A DNA stretch of 64,000 bases from Marinobacter sp. LV10R510-11A. Lineage in GTDB: Bacteria; Pseudomonadota; Gammaproteobacteria; Pseudomonadales; Oleiphilaceae. Of the stretch, positions 37,044-45,859 are shown piece after piece (position 1 is the first letter of the stretch; every line of letters begins with the position of its first letter). The notes beneath the pieces are model-generated. The model was not told where the DNA came from and searched no databases. It saw nothing but the letters and a program-made list of their open reading frames with translations. The DNA lies in the NCBI RefSeq assembly GCF_900215155.1, contig NZ_LT907980.1, positions 2,108,001 through 2,172,000 on the forward strand. Reading direction: 5' to 3'. The position numbers and the translations under genes were made by a program.

Positions 37044-37077
37044 GCAATATTGCGCCGCTGGAAGGCCGCATAGTATA
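37044..37077 (-). promoter_or_regulatory. candidate hom promoter and palindrome
   Basis: On the minus strand TATACT (37077-37072) matches five of six -10 positions; no good -35 is visible. A perfect palindrome GCAATATTGC (37044-37053) lies just downstream of the expected transcription start and before the TTG start codon, so it could be an operator or leader element. Confidence 0.3.
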
Positions 37078-37079
37078 CC

Positions 37080-37110
37080 GGTTCAGGGCCTGCTGAATAA
37101 GCCCTGAACC
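37080..37110 (-). terminator. strong hairpin between dsbC and hom
   Basis: A perfect 10-bp inverted repeat, GGTTCAGGGC (37080-37089) and GCCCTGAACC (37101-37110), has an 11-nt loop and lies 55 bp after the dsbC stop. There is no T-run after it on the minus strand, so it may attenuate or protect the dsbC mRNA end rather than act as a full intrinsic terminator. Confidence 0.5.
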
Positions 37111-37164
37111 AAAAGCTTGTCACATAACCGAGCCACCCGAACGGCGCCTTAGTTTATGCCAGCA

Positions 37165-37896
37165 TTAAAGCAGGCCCAGGCCTTCTGCTAAGTTCTTCGC
37201 TGGCACGTAACCACGCACGACTTTTCCGTCTTCCAGCACAATTGCCGGCGTACCCGTTACACCAACTTGCTGGCCAAGCTGAAACTGCTCCAGAACAGGA
37301 TTTTCGCAGGTGGCCGTTGCAACTGTTTTACCGGCCTTGGCGGAATCCATCGCAGATTTCTGATCCTTTGCGCACCAAACGGAAACATACTTTACAAACG
37401 ATGGTGTGTCCGGGCCGGAGCGTGGATAGGCATAATAATTCACGGTAATACCGTAATCATTAAGCTGAGGCACCTCGTCATGAAGCTTGCGGCAATAGGG
37501 GCAGTCGATGTCAGTAAACACATCGATCACCGCCTTCTCGTTGCTGGCCTTGAAACTGATAACACCCTCATCGCCATAGTTCTCCATGGTGTTGCGCCGG
37601 CCACCAGCTCTGGCCTCTTCTGTGACGTTGGCGATGCCATCGCTAGTAACCTTCAGCAAATCGCCGGTAAGCAGGTACTGGCCATCCGACGTGGTATAAA
37701 TAGTATCTCCGTTATTGCTCTGAACCTCGTAAAGCCCCTTCGCCTCGGATTCCCGCACAGACGATATCTTTAGCCCAGGCACGGAATTGGAAAGTCGCTC
37801 GCTGATGCTATCTTCAACATCACCGGCAACGCTTAAGGGCGAACCCAGAACACCTGCAGCCATTACTGCCACCATAATAAAACGTTTTACATTCAT
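37165..37896 (-). CDS. dsbC: thiol:disulfide interchange protein DsbC
   Basis: DsbC is a periplasmic disulfide isomerase kept reduced by DsbD. With the ATG at 37896 the precursor has 243 residues. A signal peptide (KRFIMVAVMAAGVLGSPLSVAG) precedes a dimerisation domain (about 26-85) and a thioredoxin-like domain with the active-site pair DIDCPYCRK (Cys132, Cys135) and the structural cysteines 175 and 197. The cis-proline region GVTGTPAIVLEDG is present. A GTG at 37908 is an alternative start. It lies between xerD and hom, as in Pseudomonas. Confidence 0.96.
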   Translation of the reverse strand: MNVKRFIMVAVMAAGVLGSPLSVAGDVEDSISERLSNSVPGLKISSVRESEAKGLYEVQSNNGDTIYTTSDGQYLLTGDLLKVTSDGIANVTEEARAGGRRNTMENYGDEGVISFKASNEKAVIDVFTDIDCPYCRKLHDEVPQLNDYGITVNYYAYPRSGPDTPSFVKYVSVWCAKDQKSAMDSAKAGKTVATATCENPVLEQFQLGQQVGVTGTPAIVLEDGKVVRGYVPAKNLAEGLGLL

Positions 37897-38042
37897 CCTG
37901 GCAAACACACCTTTTCAGTCAGATACTTATTGGGCTTGCGGGGTCACTCACACCAGCCATGAAACGAGCCATTAAGCTAAAACCCTGCGACACCGGCTCG
38001 CCACAAAAGTTCAAAACGCTACCTTACCTAAAAACCCCGGAC

Positions 38043-38945
38043 TCAACCACGGGGATGATGAGCCAAATGCAACGACTGCAAGCGCTGCCGTGCAACGTGA
38101 GTGTAGATCTGCGTGGTAGAAAGATCCGAGTGGCCCAGCAACATCTGAACCACCCGCAGATCTGCACCATGGTTAAGCAAGTGCGTTGCGAAGGCATGCC
38201 GGAGCGTATGGGGTGACAAGTGCTTGTTAATACCAATACGGGTGGCGTAATGGCGAACACGGTGCCAAAACGTTTGCCGTGTCATAGCTGCCGCCCGGTT
38301 ACCGGGGAAAAGCGCATCGCAGGCTCGCCCTTTGAGAAGCTCTTGGCGCCCCTCTTTCATATACTGGAGCAACCAATCTATCGCCTCTTCCCCCAGTGGA
38401 ACCAGGCGCTCTTTATCACCTTTACCCGTAACCCGTATAACACCCTGGCGCAGGTTCACCTGATCGACGCGCAAACCTGTGAGCTCAGACACCCGCAATC
38501 CACAGCCATAGAGAATCTCCAACATGGCCTTATCCCGCTGCTCAATCGGCAGGCTGGGGTCTGGTTCAGCCAAAAGTGCATCGACTTCTGCTTCCGTTAA
38601 CGAATCTGGCAACCGCCGGGGTAACCGGGGGCTATCGATACGCAACGTGGGGTCTTCCGAAATCAGCCTCTCGCGAAGTAGAAACCGGAAAAAACGGCGG
38701 ATACCCGATAGACGACGCGCGGCCGTAGAGGCTTTGATGCCCTCCGCGAGCCCACCGGCCATCCACGCCAACAAATCCGTTCGCTGCGCCGCTGTCAGCA
38801 ACGGCCGACCGGGCTGGTTTTCCAACCATGCTGCCAAGCGCTGCAAATCGCTGCGATAGGCCTGCCTGGTTTTTTCACCCAGGCCATCCTCAAGCCAGAT
38901 CGCATCAACAAACCGGACAATGACCGCTTCGTCCTCTGGTCTCAC
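38043..38945 (-). CDS. xerD: site-specific tyrosine recombinase XerD
   Basis: With XerC and FtsK, XerD resolves chromosome dimers at dif. Starting at the GTG 38945, which has GAGGG at suitable spacing, the protein has 300 residues. The catalytic residues are Arg151 (GCGLRVSELTG), Lys175 (VTGKGDKERL), His246 and Arg249 (SPHTLRHAFATHL), His272 (LLGHSDLSTTQIYTHV) and Tyr281. These fall within three positions of the E. coli XerD numbering. A TTG at 38963 would add six residues. It leads the xerD-dsbC-hom-thrC-recJ run. Confidence 0.96.
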   Translation of the reverse strand: MRPEDEAVIVRFVDAIWLEDGLGEKTRQAYRSDLQRLAAWLENQPGRPLLTAAQRTDLLAWMAGGLAEGIKASTAARRLSGIRRFFRFLLRERLISEDPTLRIDSPRLPRRLPDSLTEAEVDALLAEPDPSLPIEQRDKAMLEILYGCGLRVSELTGLRVDQVNLRQGVIRVTGKGDKERLVPLGEEAIDWLLQYMKEGRQELLKGRACDALFPGNRAAAMTRQTFWHRVRHYATRIGINKHLSPHTLRHAFATHLLNHGADLRVVQMLLGHSDLSTTQIYTHVARQRLQSLHLAHHPRG

Positions 38946-39003
38946 ACCATCGCCCTCTGACAACCTTCATTTACAATGATCGCATTCTGGCTCGCCAGAA
39001 ACA

Positions 39004-39031
39004 AAAAAGGCAGCCCTTAGGCTGCCTTTTT
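39004..39031 (-). terminator. intrinsic terminator after rplS
   Basis: The arms AAAAAGGCAGCC and GGCTGCCTTTTT form a 12-bp stem with a CTTA loop and T-runs on both sides, so it can work in both directions. On the minus strand it closes the rpsP-rimM-trmD-rplS operon 30 bp after the rplS stop. Confidence 0.92.
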
Positions 39032-39060
39032 CACTGCAAGGTTACTCGGCAAATAACTGA

Positions 39061-39417
39061 TCAGCCCAGCTTTTCCTTGATACGTGCTGCCTTACCAGAA
39101 AGCTCGCGCAAGTAGTAAAGCTTGGCTTGGCGAACATCGCCGCGACGCTTCACAGCAATGCTATCGATCAGCTTAGAGAAGGTCTGAAAAGTACGCTCAA
39201 CGCCTACGCCGTAAGAAATCTTCCGCACGGTGAAGGACGAGTTCATGCCACGGTTACGCTTACCGATTACAACGCCTTCGAAAGCCTGTAGACGCTCACG
39301 AGCACCTTCGGTTACACGAACCTGAATAATCACGGTATCACCCGGCGCAAACGCGGGGATTTCCTTGGTCATCTGCTCTGTTTCAATTTGATTGATGATG
39401 TTGTTCTTGCCGCTCAT
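39061..39417 (-). CDS. rplS: 50S ribosomal protein L19
   Basis: L19 lies at the interface of the ribosomal subunits. With the ATG at 39417, preceded by AGGAGC at good spacing, it has 118 residues, close to the E. coli length. Family segments such as [18 protein letters not shown] and [22 protein letters not shown] are intact. It is the last gene of the rpsP-rimM-trmD-rplS operon, 25 bp after trmD, with a clear terminator behind it. Confidence 0.98.
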   Translation of the reverse strand: MSGKNNIINQIETEQMTKEIPAFAPGDTVIIQVRVTEGARERLQAFEGVVIGKRNRGMNSSFTVRKISYGVGVERTFQTFSKLIDSIAVKRRGDVRQAKLYYLRELSGKAARIKEKLG

Positions 39418-39442
39418 CGTAATGCTCCTGATACTCAATCTT

Positions 39443-40201
39443 TTAATGCCCTGATGATTCAGAGGCACACGGTTCGTTTAAAATCTCACCCAGTAGCTCA
39501 CGCTCTTCGTCCGTAAGCACCCGCTTTTCCAGCAGGTCGGGGCGTCGCTCCTGGGTTCGCCTCAGCGACTGCTTTAGTCGCCAACGCCGGATCTGACCAT
39601 GGTGACCGCCCAATAAAATATCCGGCACCGCCTGACCTTCGTAAACTTCGGGCCGGGTGTAGTGCGGACAATCCAGCAAACCGTCAGCAAAAGAATCCTG
39701 CTCTGCCGACTGCGCATGACCCAGCGCTCCGGGGATGAGGCGTGTAACCGCATCAATAACAGCCATAGCTGCCAGCTCGCCACCGGAAAGCACAAAGTCG
39801 CCCAGTGATATTTCCCGGTCGACCTCTGCCGCTATCAGGCGCTCATCAACACCTTCATAGCGGCCCGCTACCAGAATCAAACGTTCTTCCGCAGCTAGCG
39901 ATTCAACTACAGCCTGATTTAGCGTTTCACCCTGAGGTGAAAGATAAACCACACAAGTTCTTCCTGGCGCCGCTTCCCGTGCTGCGTGAATGGCATCCCT
40001 GAGCGGCTGAATTTTCATCAGCATGCCGGGACCACCCCCATAAGGACGGTCATCGACGGTACGGTGACGATCTTGGGTATAATCGCGAGGGTTCCAGCTA
40101 TCGAAAGTCAGAAGACCATCGCGTACTGCCCTGCTCGTTATCCCGTAATCCGTTACCGCTTGGAACATGTCCGGAAACAGACTGACTGCGCCAATCCACA
40201 T
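39443..40201 (-). CDS. trmD: tRNA (guanine-N1)-methyltransferase TrmD
   Basis: TrmD makes m1G37 in tRNAs with G at position 36, which prevents +1 frameshifting. The 252-residue SPOUT protein has [19 protein letters not shown], the knot region [14 protein letters not shown], and [22 protein letters not shown], all diagnostic. Its ATG is 3 nt after the rimM stop, with GGAG upstream inside the end of rimM. Confidence 0.98.
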   Translation of the reverse strand: MWIGAVSLFPDMFQAVTDYGITSRAVRDGLLTFDSWNPRDYTQDRHRTVDDRPYGGGPGMLMKIQPLRDAIHAAREAAPGRTCVVYLSPQGETLNQAVVESLAAEERLILVAGRYEGVDERLIAAEVDREISLGDFVLSGGELAAMAVIDAVTRLIPGALGHAQSAEQDSFADGLLDCPHYTRPEVYEGQAVPDILLGGHHGQIRRWRLKQSLRRTQERRPDLLEKRVLTDEERELLGEILNEPCASESSGH

Positions 40202-40204
40202 CCG

Positions 40205-40732
40205 TCAGAACTCCGGATCCCAGTCTACGACCAGTTTGCGATCCACCAGATCAATCTCCCTGACAACTTGGTCAGGACGATAAGGAATCAGGCGCTCGCG
40301 CTGATCTATGGAGCCCGCCGTTGCATGCACCACCAGAACATCGTTGGAACCGGTTTCTATAAGGTGATCCACACGACCGAGGCACTCACCTTCAACCGTA
40401 AACACCTCAAGTCCCTGCAACTGACGCCAGTAATACTCCCCATCAGGGAGCTCAGGCAGCTCAGCTGTCGGAACCTTGACCTCAGCGCCAGAATACGTGC
40501 GCGCCAGATCACGATCATTAATACCTTTTAGCCTGACAACGATCGCCTGCCCTTGGCGACGACCTTCCTCAAGCTTTACAGGAATACGTTTGCCGTCCAG
40601 GTCTAAAACCCAGTCGGTATAATCAAGTATCCCTTCTTTGGGGTCGGTGAAGGAAAAAACCTTAAGCCACCCTTTAACCCCAAATACCGAGGTAATCCGA
40701 CCGATCACAGTTTCCTGCGAATTCTGCGTCAT
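40205..40732 (-). CDS. rimM: 16S rRNA processing protein RimM
   Basis: RimM assists maturation of the 30S head and binds ribosomal protein S19. The 175-residue protein has the N-terminal RimM domain (VIGRITSVFGVKGWLKVFSF, about 9-90) and a C-terminal PRC-barrel (about 98-170) with YYWRQLQGLEVF and LIPYRPDQVVREIDL. It lies 26 bp after rpsP and immediately before trmD. Confidence 0.97.
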   Translation of the reverse strand: MTQNSQETVIGRITSVFGVKGWLKVFSFTDPKEGILDYTDWVLDLDGKRIPVKLEEGRRQGQAIVVRLKGINDRDLARTYSGAEVKVPTAELPELPDGEYYWRQLQGLEVFTVEGECLGRVDHLIETGSNDVLVVHATAGSIDQRERLIPYRPDQVVREIDLVDRKLVVDWDPEF

Positions 40733-40758
40733 ACAACAACCCCGGTGGTCAGTAAAAC

Positions 40759-40998
40759 TTACTCAGCAGTCTTGAGCAGTTGTGCAACGCGATCGCTAGC
40801 TTGTGCACCCTGGCCAACCCAGTAATTTACACGGTCGCGATCAACACGTAGACGCTCTTCTTGGCCCCGTGCAATCGGGTTGAAGAAGCCAACACGCTCG
40901 ATGAAGCTGCCATCACGTGATTTGCGGCTGTCGGTGACTGTTAGATGATAGAACGGGCGCTTCTTGGAACCGCCACGAGCCAAACGGATTGTTACCAT
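40759..40998 (-). CDS. rpsP: 30S ribosomal protein S16
   Basis: S16 is an early-binding 30S assembly protein. The 79-residue sequence starts [19 protein letters not shown] and contains [15 protein letters not shown], typical of the family. It opens the rpsP-rimM-trmD-rplS operon. A TATAAC hexamer lies about 28 bp before the ATG on the minus strand, but no convincing -35 accompanies it. Confidence 0.98.
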   Translation of the reverse strand: MVTIRLARGGSKKRPFYHLTVTDSRKSRDGSFIERVGFFNPIARGQEERLRVDRDRVNYWVGQGAQASDRVAQLLKTAE

Positions 40999-41123
40999 TT
41001 AACCAATATCCTGTTCAGTTATACGAACTTTGTACGTTTCACGACGACCACAGTGGTGGCTGATGCGAATACCCATACTCGAAAGGGGCGCTATTCTATG
41101 CTAAATACGCGTCAAAGAAAACA

Positions 41124-41150
41124 GGAAAACCCACTGATTCTAGGTTTTCC
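41124..41150 (-). terminator. candidate terminator after ffh
   Basis: An 8-bp inverted repeat, GGAAAACC (41124-41131) and GGTTTTCC (41143-41150), has an 11-nt loop and lies 13 bp after the ffh stop. On the minus strand it is followed by TGTTTTCTTTG. The stem is AT-rich, so termination would be only moderately strong. Confidence 0.5.
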
Positions 41151-41162
41151 ATGTAAGGCTTT

Positions 41163-42551
41163 TTACATACGACCCGTTGGCGGCATTCCACCGCCGCCAC
41201 CGCCCGGCGGCATCATACCACCAAGACCGCGCATCATATTCGCCATTCCGCCTTTTTTACTAAACTTTTTCATCATTTTCTGCATTTGCTTGTGCTGCTT
41301 AAGCAGTCGGTTCACGTCTTGTATCTGGGTTCCCGAGCCAGTGGCGATGCGGCGCTTACGGGAGTTGTTGATAACATCCGGGTAACGACGCTCTTTAGAG
41401 GTCATCGAGCAGATGATTGCCTCTAACTGGCCCATGGACTTGTCATTAACTTGTTGTTGCGCTACCTGCGCCATCTGCCCCATGCCCGGCAGCTTGTCCA
41501 TCAACCCACCGATACCGCCCATATTCTTCATCTGCTGAAGTTGGTCACGGAAGTCCTCAAGATCAAAGCTTTTGCCTTTTTTGATCTTTTTGGTGAGCTT
41601 CTCGGCCTTTTTCTGGTCCAGCTTGCGCTCTGCATCCTCTATAAGGGAAAGCACATCGCCCATGCCAAGAATACGGGATGCCACCCGATCTGGGTGGAAC
41701 GGCTCTAGGGCATCAGATTTTTCACCAACCCCCAGAAACTTGATCGGCTTACCTGTAATGTGCCTTACGGACAGCGCGGCACCGCCACGGGCGTCACCGT
41801 CCGTCTTGGTCAGCACCACACCGGTCAAAGGCAACGCGTCGTTAAACGCCTTGGCGGTGTTCGCGGCGTCCTGCCCGGTCATCGCATCGACCACAAAAAG
41901 GGTTTCAACCGGATTGACTGCTTTATGCAGGCGCCCGATCTCTCCCATCATTTGCTCATCAATGTGCAGACGACCCGCGGTATCAAGAATCACAACATCG
42001 ATATGCTTCTTGCGGGCGGCAGAAACCGCGCCTTCGGCAATGGCAACAGGATCCTGATCGGCGGTACTGGGGAAAAACTCAACACCCACTTCACCCGCCA
42101 AGGTCTCCAACTGCTTGATAGCAGCCGGCCGATAGATATCAGCACTCACCACTAAGACTGATTTTTTCTGGCGCTCTTTCAGGAATCGCGCCAGCTTTGC
42201 AACCGTGGTGGTTTTACCCGCGCCCTGAAGGCCAGCCATCATGATAACTGCGGGAGGCTGAACGGCGAGATTGAGGGTTTCATTCCCCTCACCCATTACC
42301 CGCTCAAGCTCCTGCTGTACAACTTTTACAAATACCTGGCCGGGGCTGAGGCTACGCTGAACTTCCTGCCCGACAGCTCGCTGGCGAACGCCTTCAACAA
42401 AGTCCTTTACTACCGGCAAGGCAACGTCAGCCTCCAGCAGCGCCATGCGCACTTCCCGAAGCGTGTCCTTTATATTGTCGTCGGTAAGCCGCGCCTGACC
42501 GGAAATCTTGCGCAGGCTACCGGAAAGTCGGTCTTGGAGGTTCTCAAACAT
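41163..42551 (-). CDS. ffh: signal recognition particle protein Ffh (SRP54)
   Basis: Ffh binds 4.5S RNA and hydrophobic signal sequences and delivers ribosomes to FtsY. The start at ATG 42551 (MFENLQDRLSGSLRKISG) gives 462 residues. The N and GTPase domains include GLQGAGKTTTVAKLA, DTAGRLHID, TKTDGDARGGAALS and GVGEKSDALEPF. The C-terminal M domain is methionine-rich and ends in a glycine- and proline-rich tail. An in-frame upstream start would add 29 unconserved residues. It is divergent from the CcsA-like gene and upstream of the rpsP operon. Confidence 0.97.
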   Translation of the reverse strand: MFENLQDRLSGSLRKISGQARLTDDNIKDTLREVRMALLEADVALPVVKDFVEGVRQRAVGQEVQRSLSPGQVFVKVVQQELERVMGEGNETLNLAVQPPAVIMMAGLQGAGKTTTVAKLARFLKERQKKSVLVVSADIYRPAAIKQLETLAGEVGVEFFPSTADQDPVAIAEGAVSAARKKHIDVVILDTAGRLHIDEQMMGEIGRLHKAVNPVETLFVVDAMTGQDAANTAKAFNDALPLTGVVLTKTDGDARGGAALSVRHITGKPIKFLGVGEKSDALEPFHPDRVASRILGMGDVLSLIEDAERKLDQKKAEKLTKKIKKGKSFDLEDFRDQLQQMKNMGGIGGLMDKLPGMGQMAQVAQQQVNDKSMGQLEAIICSMTSKERRYPDVINNSRKRRIATGSGTQIQDVNRLLKQHKQMQKMMKKFSKKGGMANMMRGLGGMMPPGGGGGGMPPTGRM

Positions 42552-42636
42552 GTTGCTCTTCCGTACCCCGGATAAATTGAGTGCATAAACCTCAGAGCCG
42601 GCTGTGGCTCCTTGATTCCTGTTGCATAATCGCGAC

Positions 42637-42642
42637 ATTATA
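42637..42642 (-). promoter_or_regulatory. candidate -10 box for ffh
   Basis: A perfect TATAAT on the minus strand lies about 86 bp upstream of the ffh ATG, inside the divergent space shared with the CcsA-like gene. No good -35 is found at 16-18 bp, so activation or a weak promoter is possible. Confidence 0.45.
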
Positions 42643-42732
42643 ACCAGACTATCGCTCTGAAACGACCAACCCGGTCAAATCGGCAGTTATCCCTGCCGAT
42701 CTCCAGCCAGCACAGCCGTTAATAAGGAAGTC

Positions 42733-43539
42733 ATGGGAACGCTGATTCTCGCGGTCACCTCTCTTTTTCTGTACAGCGTCGGCACCGCTCTGCAGGCGCT
42801 TCACTTTCGTGGGCGCGTGCAAAGTAACATTGCCATCACCACCCTAGTTGGCATGCTGGCGCTCACCGCTCACGGGCTTTTGATTACTCAGACCATACAC
42901 CACGATGGTGGCGTAGACCTCGGATTCTTCAAAAGCTCAGTGCTAATTTCCTGGCTCATCGTTTTTCTTCTGCTGGGTCTGAATCTTAAAAAGCCAGTTC
43001 AAAGCCTGTTCCTCGGCGTTTACCCGCTGGCAGCTTTCACCATCATCGCAGCCTTAATCACACATACGCCATCGCGCGTTGTCTCTGATGAAAGCTATGG
43101 CGTACTTTCTCATATCGCATTATCAGTGACAGCCTACAGCCTGTTTTCCCTGGCGGCCATACAAGCCTCTCTGCTTTACTTCCAAAACCGCCAACTGAAG
43201 CAAAACTACAACAGCACCCCGGTACGTAACCTGCCGCCGCTGCAAACCATGGAATCCCTGCTTTTTGAAATGGTCTGGGCGGGCGTCGTTATGCTGATTC
43301 TCGCCATTGTGACCGGGGCGGTCTTTATCGAAAACCTGTTCGCCCAGAACTTGGCTCATAAAACGGTATTCTCCCTGCTTTCGCTGCTGGTATTCGTTGC
43401 GTTACTTATCGGGCGTTACACAAAAGGCTGGCGCGGTATCACTGCGAGCCGCTGGACACTGGCCGGCTGCGCTCTTCTGATGGTGGCCTTTTATGGCAGC
43501 AAGTTCGCCCTTGAGCTCGTATTTCAGAAAGGCGGCTGA
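42733..43539 (+). CDS. CcsA/YpjD-like inner-membrane protein (cytochrome c assembly family)
   Basis: This is a 268-residue protein with about eight predicted membrane segments spread over its whole length, such as LGVYPLAAFTIIAALI and MLILAIVTGAVFI. Layout, size and position next to ffh match the YpjD/CorE group of the cytochrome c assembly family (PF01578). Members related to CcsA carry or move heme, but the tryptophan-rich WWD motif of true heme exporters is not evident here. The following gene is a CNNM/CorB-like protein, a frequent neighbour. AAGGA stands before the ATG. Confidence 0.8.
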   Translation: MGTLILAVTSLFLYSVGTALQALHFRGRVQSNIAITTLVGMLALTAHGLLITQTIHHDGGVDLGFFKSSVLISWLIVFLLLGLNLKKPVQSLFLGVYPLAAFTIIAALITHTPSRVVSDESYGVLSHIALSVTAYSLFSLAAIQASLLYFQNRQLKQNYNSTPVRNLPPLQTMESLLFEMVWAGVVMLILAIVTGAVFIENLFAQNLAHKTVFSLLSLLVFVALLIGRYTKGWRGITASRWTLAGCALLMVAFYGSKFALELVFQKGG

Positions 43540-43557
43540 TTCGCCATACACAACGTC

Positions 43558-43587
43558 TTGACACCAGACACAATTACAACCTATTTT
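43558..43587 (+). promoter_or_regulatory. candidate sigma-70 promoter of the CNNM/CBS gene
   Basis: TTGACA (43558-43563) and TATTTT (43582-43587) lie 18 bp apart, 35 bp before the TTG start codon. The -35 is a perfect match. Confidence 0.5.
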
Positions 43588-43621
43588 CGCCACTTATAAG
43601 CAATATAAGGACACCCTTAGT

Positions 43622-44905
43622 TTGGACGGTACATCGCTTACTGCGCTGTCGATTATTCTCGTCGGGCTGATCATGCTATCGGCATTCTTCTCCAGCTCCG
43701 AAACCGGAATGATGTCCCTCAACCGGTATCGCCTCAAGCATATGGCGAAAACCGGTCACAAAGGCGCAAAACGAGCGCAGAAGTTGTTGCAGCGCACCGA
43801 CCAACTGATCGGAATCATTCTGATTGGCAACAACTTCGTCAACATCTTGGCGTCGTCCATTGCCACCGTTATAGCCATTCGCATCTGGGGTGACGCAGGC
43901 ATTGCCATTGCCACCCTGTTACTGACCATCATCATCCTGATCTTTGCCGAAGTCACACCTAAGACGCTTGCCGCCCTGTTCCCGGAAAAAATTGCTTTCC
44001 CCGCGAGCTACATACTCGGGCCGCTGCTGAAAATCCTTTATCCGATCGTTTGGGCGGTAAACCTATTTACAGGTGCCATCCTCAGGATTTTGAGAATTTC
44101 CGCAAACGATGCGGCCAGCGATCACCTCAGCCGTGAAGAACTCAGAACCATGGTAAACGAAGCGGGCGCACTGATCCCCGCAAAGCACAAGGATATGCTT
44201 GTCAGCATCCTAGATCTCGAGAAGGTAACCGTGAATGACATCATGGTGCCGCGCAATGAAGTCTCGGGTATCGACCTGGATGACGACACCGACACCATTT
44301 TGCGACAACTGAGAAACAGCCAGCACACACGATTGCCGGTATTCAAAGGGGATATCAACGATATTCAGGGCATCCTGCATCTGCGCAGTGCAGCCAAGCT
44401 ACTGCAGCAGGACGAGATCAACAAAGCCATGATTCTACAACTTTGCCAGGAGCCTTACTTCGTTCCCGAGAGCACACCGCTGAACACGCAGCTCATCAAC
44501 TTTCAGAAAGGAAAGCGCCGGTTCGGCATTGTGGTGGACGAATATGGCGATGTGCTCGGGCTCGCTACCCTGGAAGACATTCTCGAAGAGATTGTTGGTG
44601 ATTTCACAACGGATTATGCGGCGACAAGCCCAGACATCATCCCCCAAGACGATGGCACCTTCATTGTTGATGGCACAGCCTCCGTGCGCACCATCAACAA
44701 AACCCTAGGCTGGAAACTGCCTACGGACGGCCCGAAAACCCTCAACGGCCTGATCACCGAAACCCTTGAAAACATTCCAGACACCAACGTTTGCCTGAAG
44801 GTAGACGGCCATCGGGTTGAAGTTCTTCAAATCAAAGACAACGTTGTAAAGGCTGCAATCGTGCATCCCAGAAAACGCAAAAAACGGACACGCGCCATTG
44901 CTTGA
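43622..44905 (+). CDS. CNNM/CorB-type transporter-associated protein with CBS domains
   Basis: This is a 427-residue protein starting at TTG 43622, with AAGGA about 11 bases upstream. It has an N-terminal CNNM (DUF21) membrane domain (about 5-180) opening with SAFFSSSETGMMSLNRYRL, then a CBS pair (about 205-325; VNDIMVPRNEVSGIDLD) and a CorC/HlyC domain (about 340-420; TASVRTINKTLGWKLP). Family members such as E. coli YfjD/CorB are linked to magnesium and cobalt efflux, though transport by bacterial CNNM proteins is shown for only some. The neighbour upstream is the YpjD-like gene. Confidence 0.92.
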   Translation: MDGTSLTALSIILVGLIMLSAFFSSSETGMMSLNRYRLKHMAKTGHKGAKRAQKLLQRTDQLIGIILIGNNFVNILASSIATVIAIRIWGDAGIAIATLLLTIIILIFAEVTPKTLAALFPEKIAFPASYILGPLLKILYPIVWAVNLFTGAILRILRISANDAASDHLSREELRTMVNEAGALIPAKHKDMLVSILDLEKVTVNDIMVPRNEVSGIDLDDDTDTILRQLRNSQHTRLPVFKGDINDIQGILHLRSAAKLLQQDEINKAMILQLCQEPYFVPESTPLNTQLINFQKGKRRFGIVVDEYGDVLGLATLEDILEEIVGDFTTDYAATSPDIIPQDDGTFIVDGTASVRTINKTLGWKLPTDGPKTLNGLITETLENIPDTNVCLKVDGHRVEVLQIKDNVVKAAIVHPRKRKKRTRAIA

Positions 44906-44987
44906 CGTCGCAAGCTTCTGCACTCCGCTATAGACGATTAGGTTATAGCAGAGCGCTTTCTTGGTCGATCAAAATGTAATCAGCTCC

Positions 44988-45001
44988 TTGACGCATGTCA
45001 A
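44988..45001. promoter_or_regulatory. palindrome upstream of the Yip1-family gene
   Basis: TTGAC-GCAT-GTCAA is a perfect inverted repeat whose left arm could serve as a -35 box (TTGACG) for the Yip1-family gene 58 bp downstream. A matching -10 is poor (TAACAC at 16 bp). It could be an operator. Confidence 0.3.
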
Positions 45002-45058
45002 TCTTCTGCTAACACTAAGGGTTAGTTCGAAACAACAATAATCGGTAGGAGTTTGTCC

Positions 45059-45661
45059 ATGAGCTTGACACATACCTTTGGCCTTCTGACCAATCCTGAC
45101 CAGGCATGGGAAGCTATCCGAAGAGAATCAGAATCCGTTACTCGCCTCTATACAGGACACGTGCTGCTTCTTGCACTAATACCTGCCGTGGCGGGCTTCT
45201 ACGGAACCTCCCAGATTGGCTGGCAAATCGGTGATGGCCAGGTTACACGCCTGTCTATCAACAGCGCGCTTAGTTTGTCCGTGCTGTTTTATGCTGCCAT
45301 GCTGGCCGGCATATTCATTCTCGGCAAGTTCATTGATTTCTTTGCGGCAACCTATGATGCGGTGGACCAAACGCCACGCGGCATTGCAATGGCCGCCTAT
45401 ACCGCCACACCTATCTTTTTGATCGGAGTTATCGCGGTTTATCCTAATATCTGGGTAAATATGCTGGCCGGGCTCGTTGCCATTGCCTACGCGGTGTACC
45501 TGCTCTACCAGGGGCTTCCCATTCTGATGAGAATTCCAGAAGATCGCGGATTTATGTTTGCCACCGCGATTCTTACGGTTGGGCTAATCATGTTTGTAGC
45601 TCTGCTTGCCATCAGTGTAGTGATCTGGAGCATGGGTATAGGCCCGATATATGTTTCCTGA
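45059..45661 (+). CDS. Yip1-family multi-pass membrane protein
   Basis: This is a 200-residue protein with AGGAG spaced about eight bases before the ATG at 45059. It has five to six hydrophobic segments, starting near VLLLALIPAVAGFYG, and the N-terminal phrase LLTNPDQAWEAIRRESE typical of bacterial Yip1/YIF1 (PF04893) proteins. In bacteria the role is unknown. A strong terminator follows it directly, so the transcript probably ends here. Confidence 0.82.
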   Translation: MSLTHTFGLLTNPDQAWEAIRRESESVTRLYTGHVLLLALIPAVAGFYGTSQIGWQIGDGQVTRLSINSALSLSVLFYAAMLAGIFILGKFIDFFAATYDAVDQTPRGIAMAAYTATPIFLIGVIAVYPNIWVNMLAGLVAIAYAVYLLYQGLPILMRIPEDRGFMFATAILTVGLIMFVALLAISVVIWSMGIGPIYVS

Positions 45662-45693
45662 AGATTAACGTGCGATCTTACTACCAGCGAAAC

Positions 45694-45726
45694 AACAAAG
45701 GGTGTTCCGACGGAACACCCTTTGTT
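45694..45726 (+). terminator. intrinsic terminator after the Yip1-family gene
   Basis: A stem of about 16 bp (arms at 45694-45709 and 45711-45726, core AAAGGGTGTTCC / GGAACACCCTTT) is followed by a T-rich tail, 33 bp after the stop codon. Confidence 0.93.
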
Positions 45727-45793
45727 TTTCAAAATAGCGCCTAGGTTAGGTTTTATTCATGTTAACGCAGCCAAAAATGCGGTAAATTTAACC

Positions 45794-45799
45794 TATAAT
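45794..45799 (+). promoter_or_regulatory. candidate -10 box of the DUF1631 gene
   Basis: A perfect TATAAT lies 61 bp before the ATG. No clear -35 exists at normal spacing. AGGTTA (45743-45748) and TAACCT (45789-45794) form an inverted pair that overlaps the -10 box and may mark regulator binding. Confidence 0.42.
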
Positions 45800-45859
45800 C
45801 AAAAAATAGACAGTCAAGCTCGGTCATGTACCCGGTTGAGCCGTAAACAGGAGTCGGCC

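Noticed and set aside
36991..37071. Longer hom frame starting at ATG 37071
   Set aside because: The 27 extra residues are not family-like and a good ribosome-binding site precedes TTG 36990.
42552..42638. Longer ffh frame
   Set aside because: The added leader lacks conservation and covers the TATAAT box.
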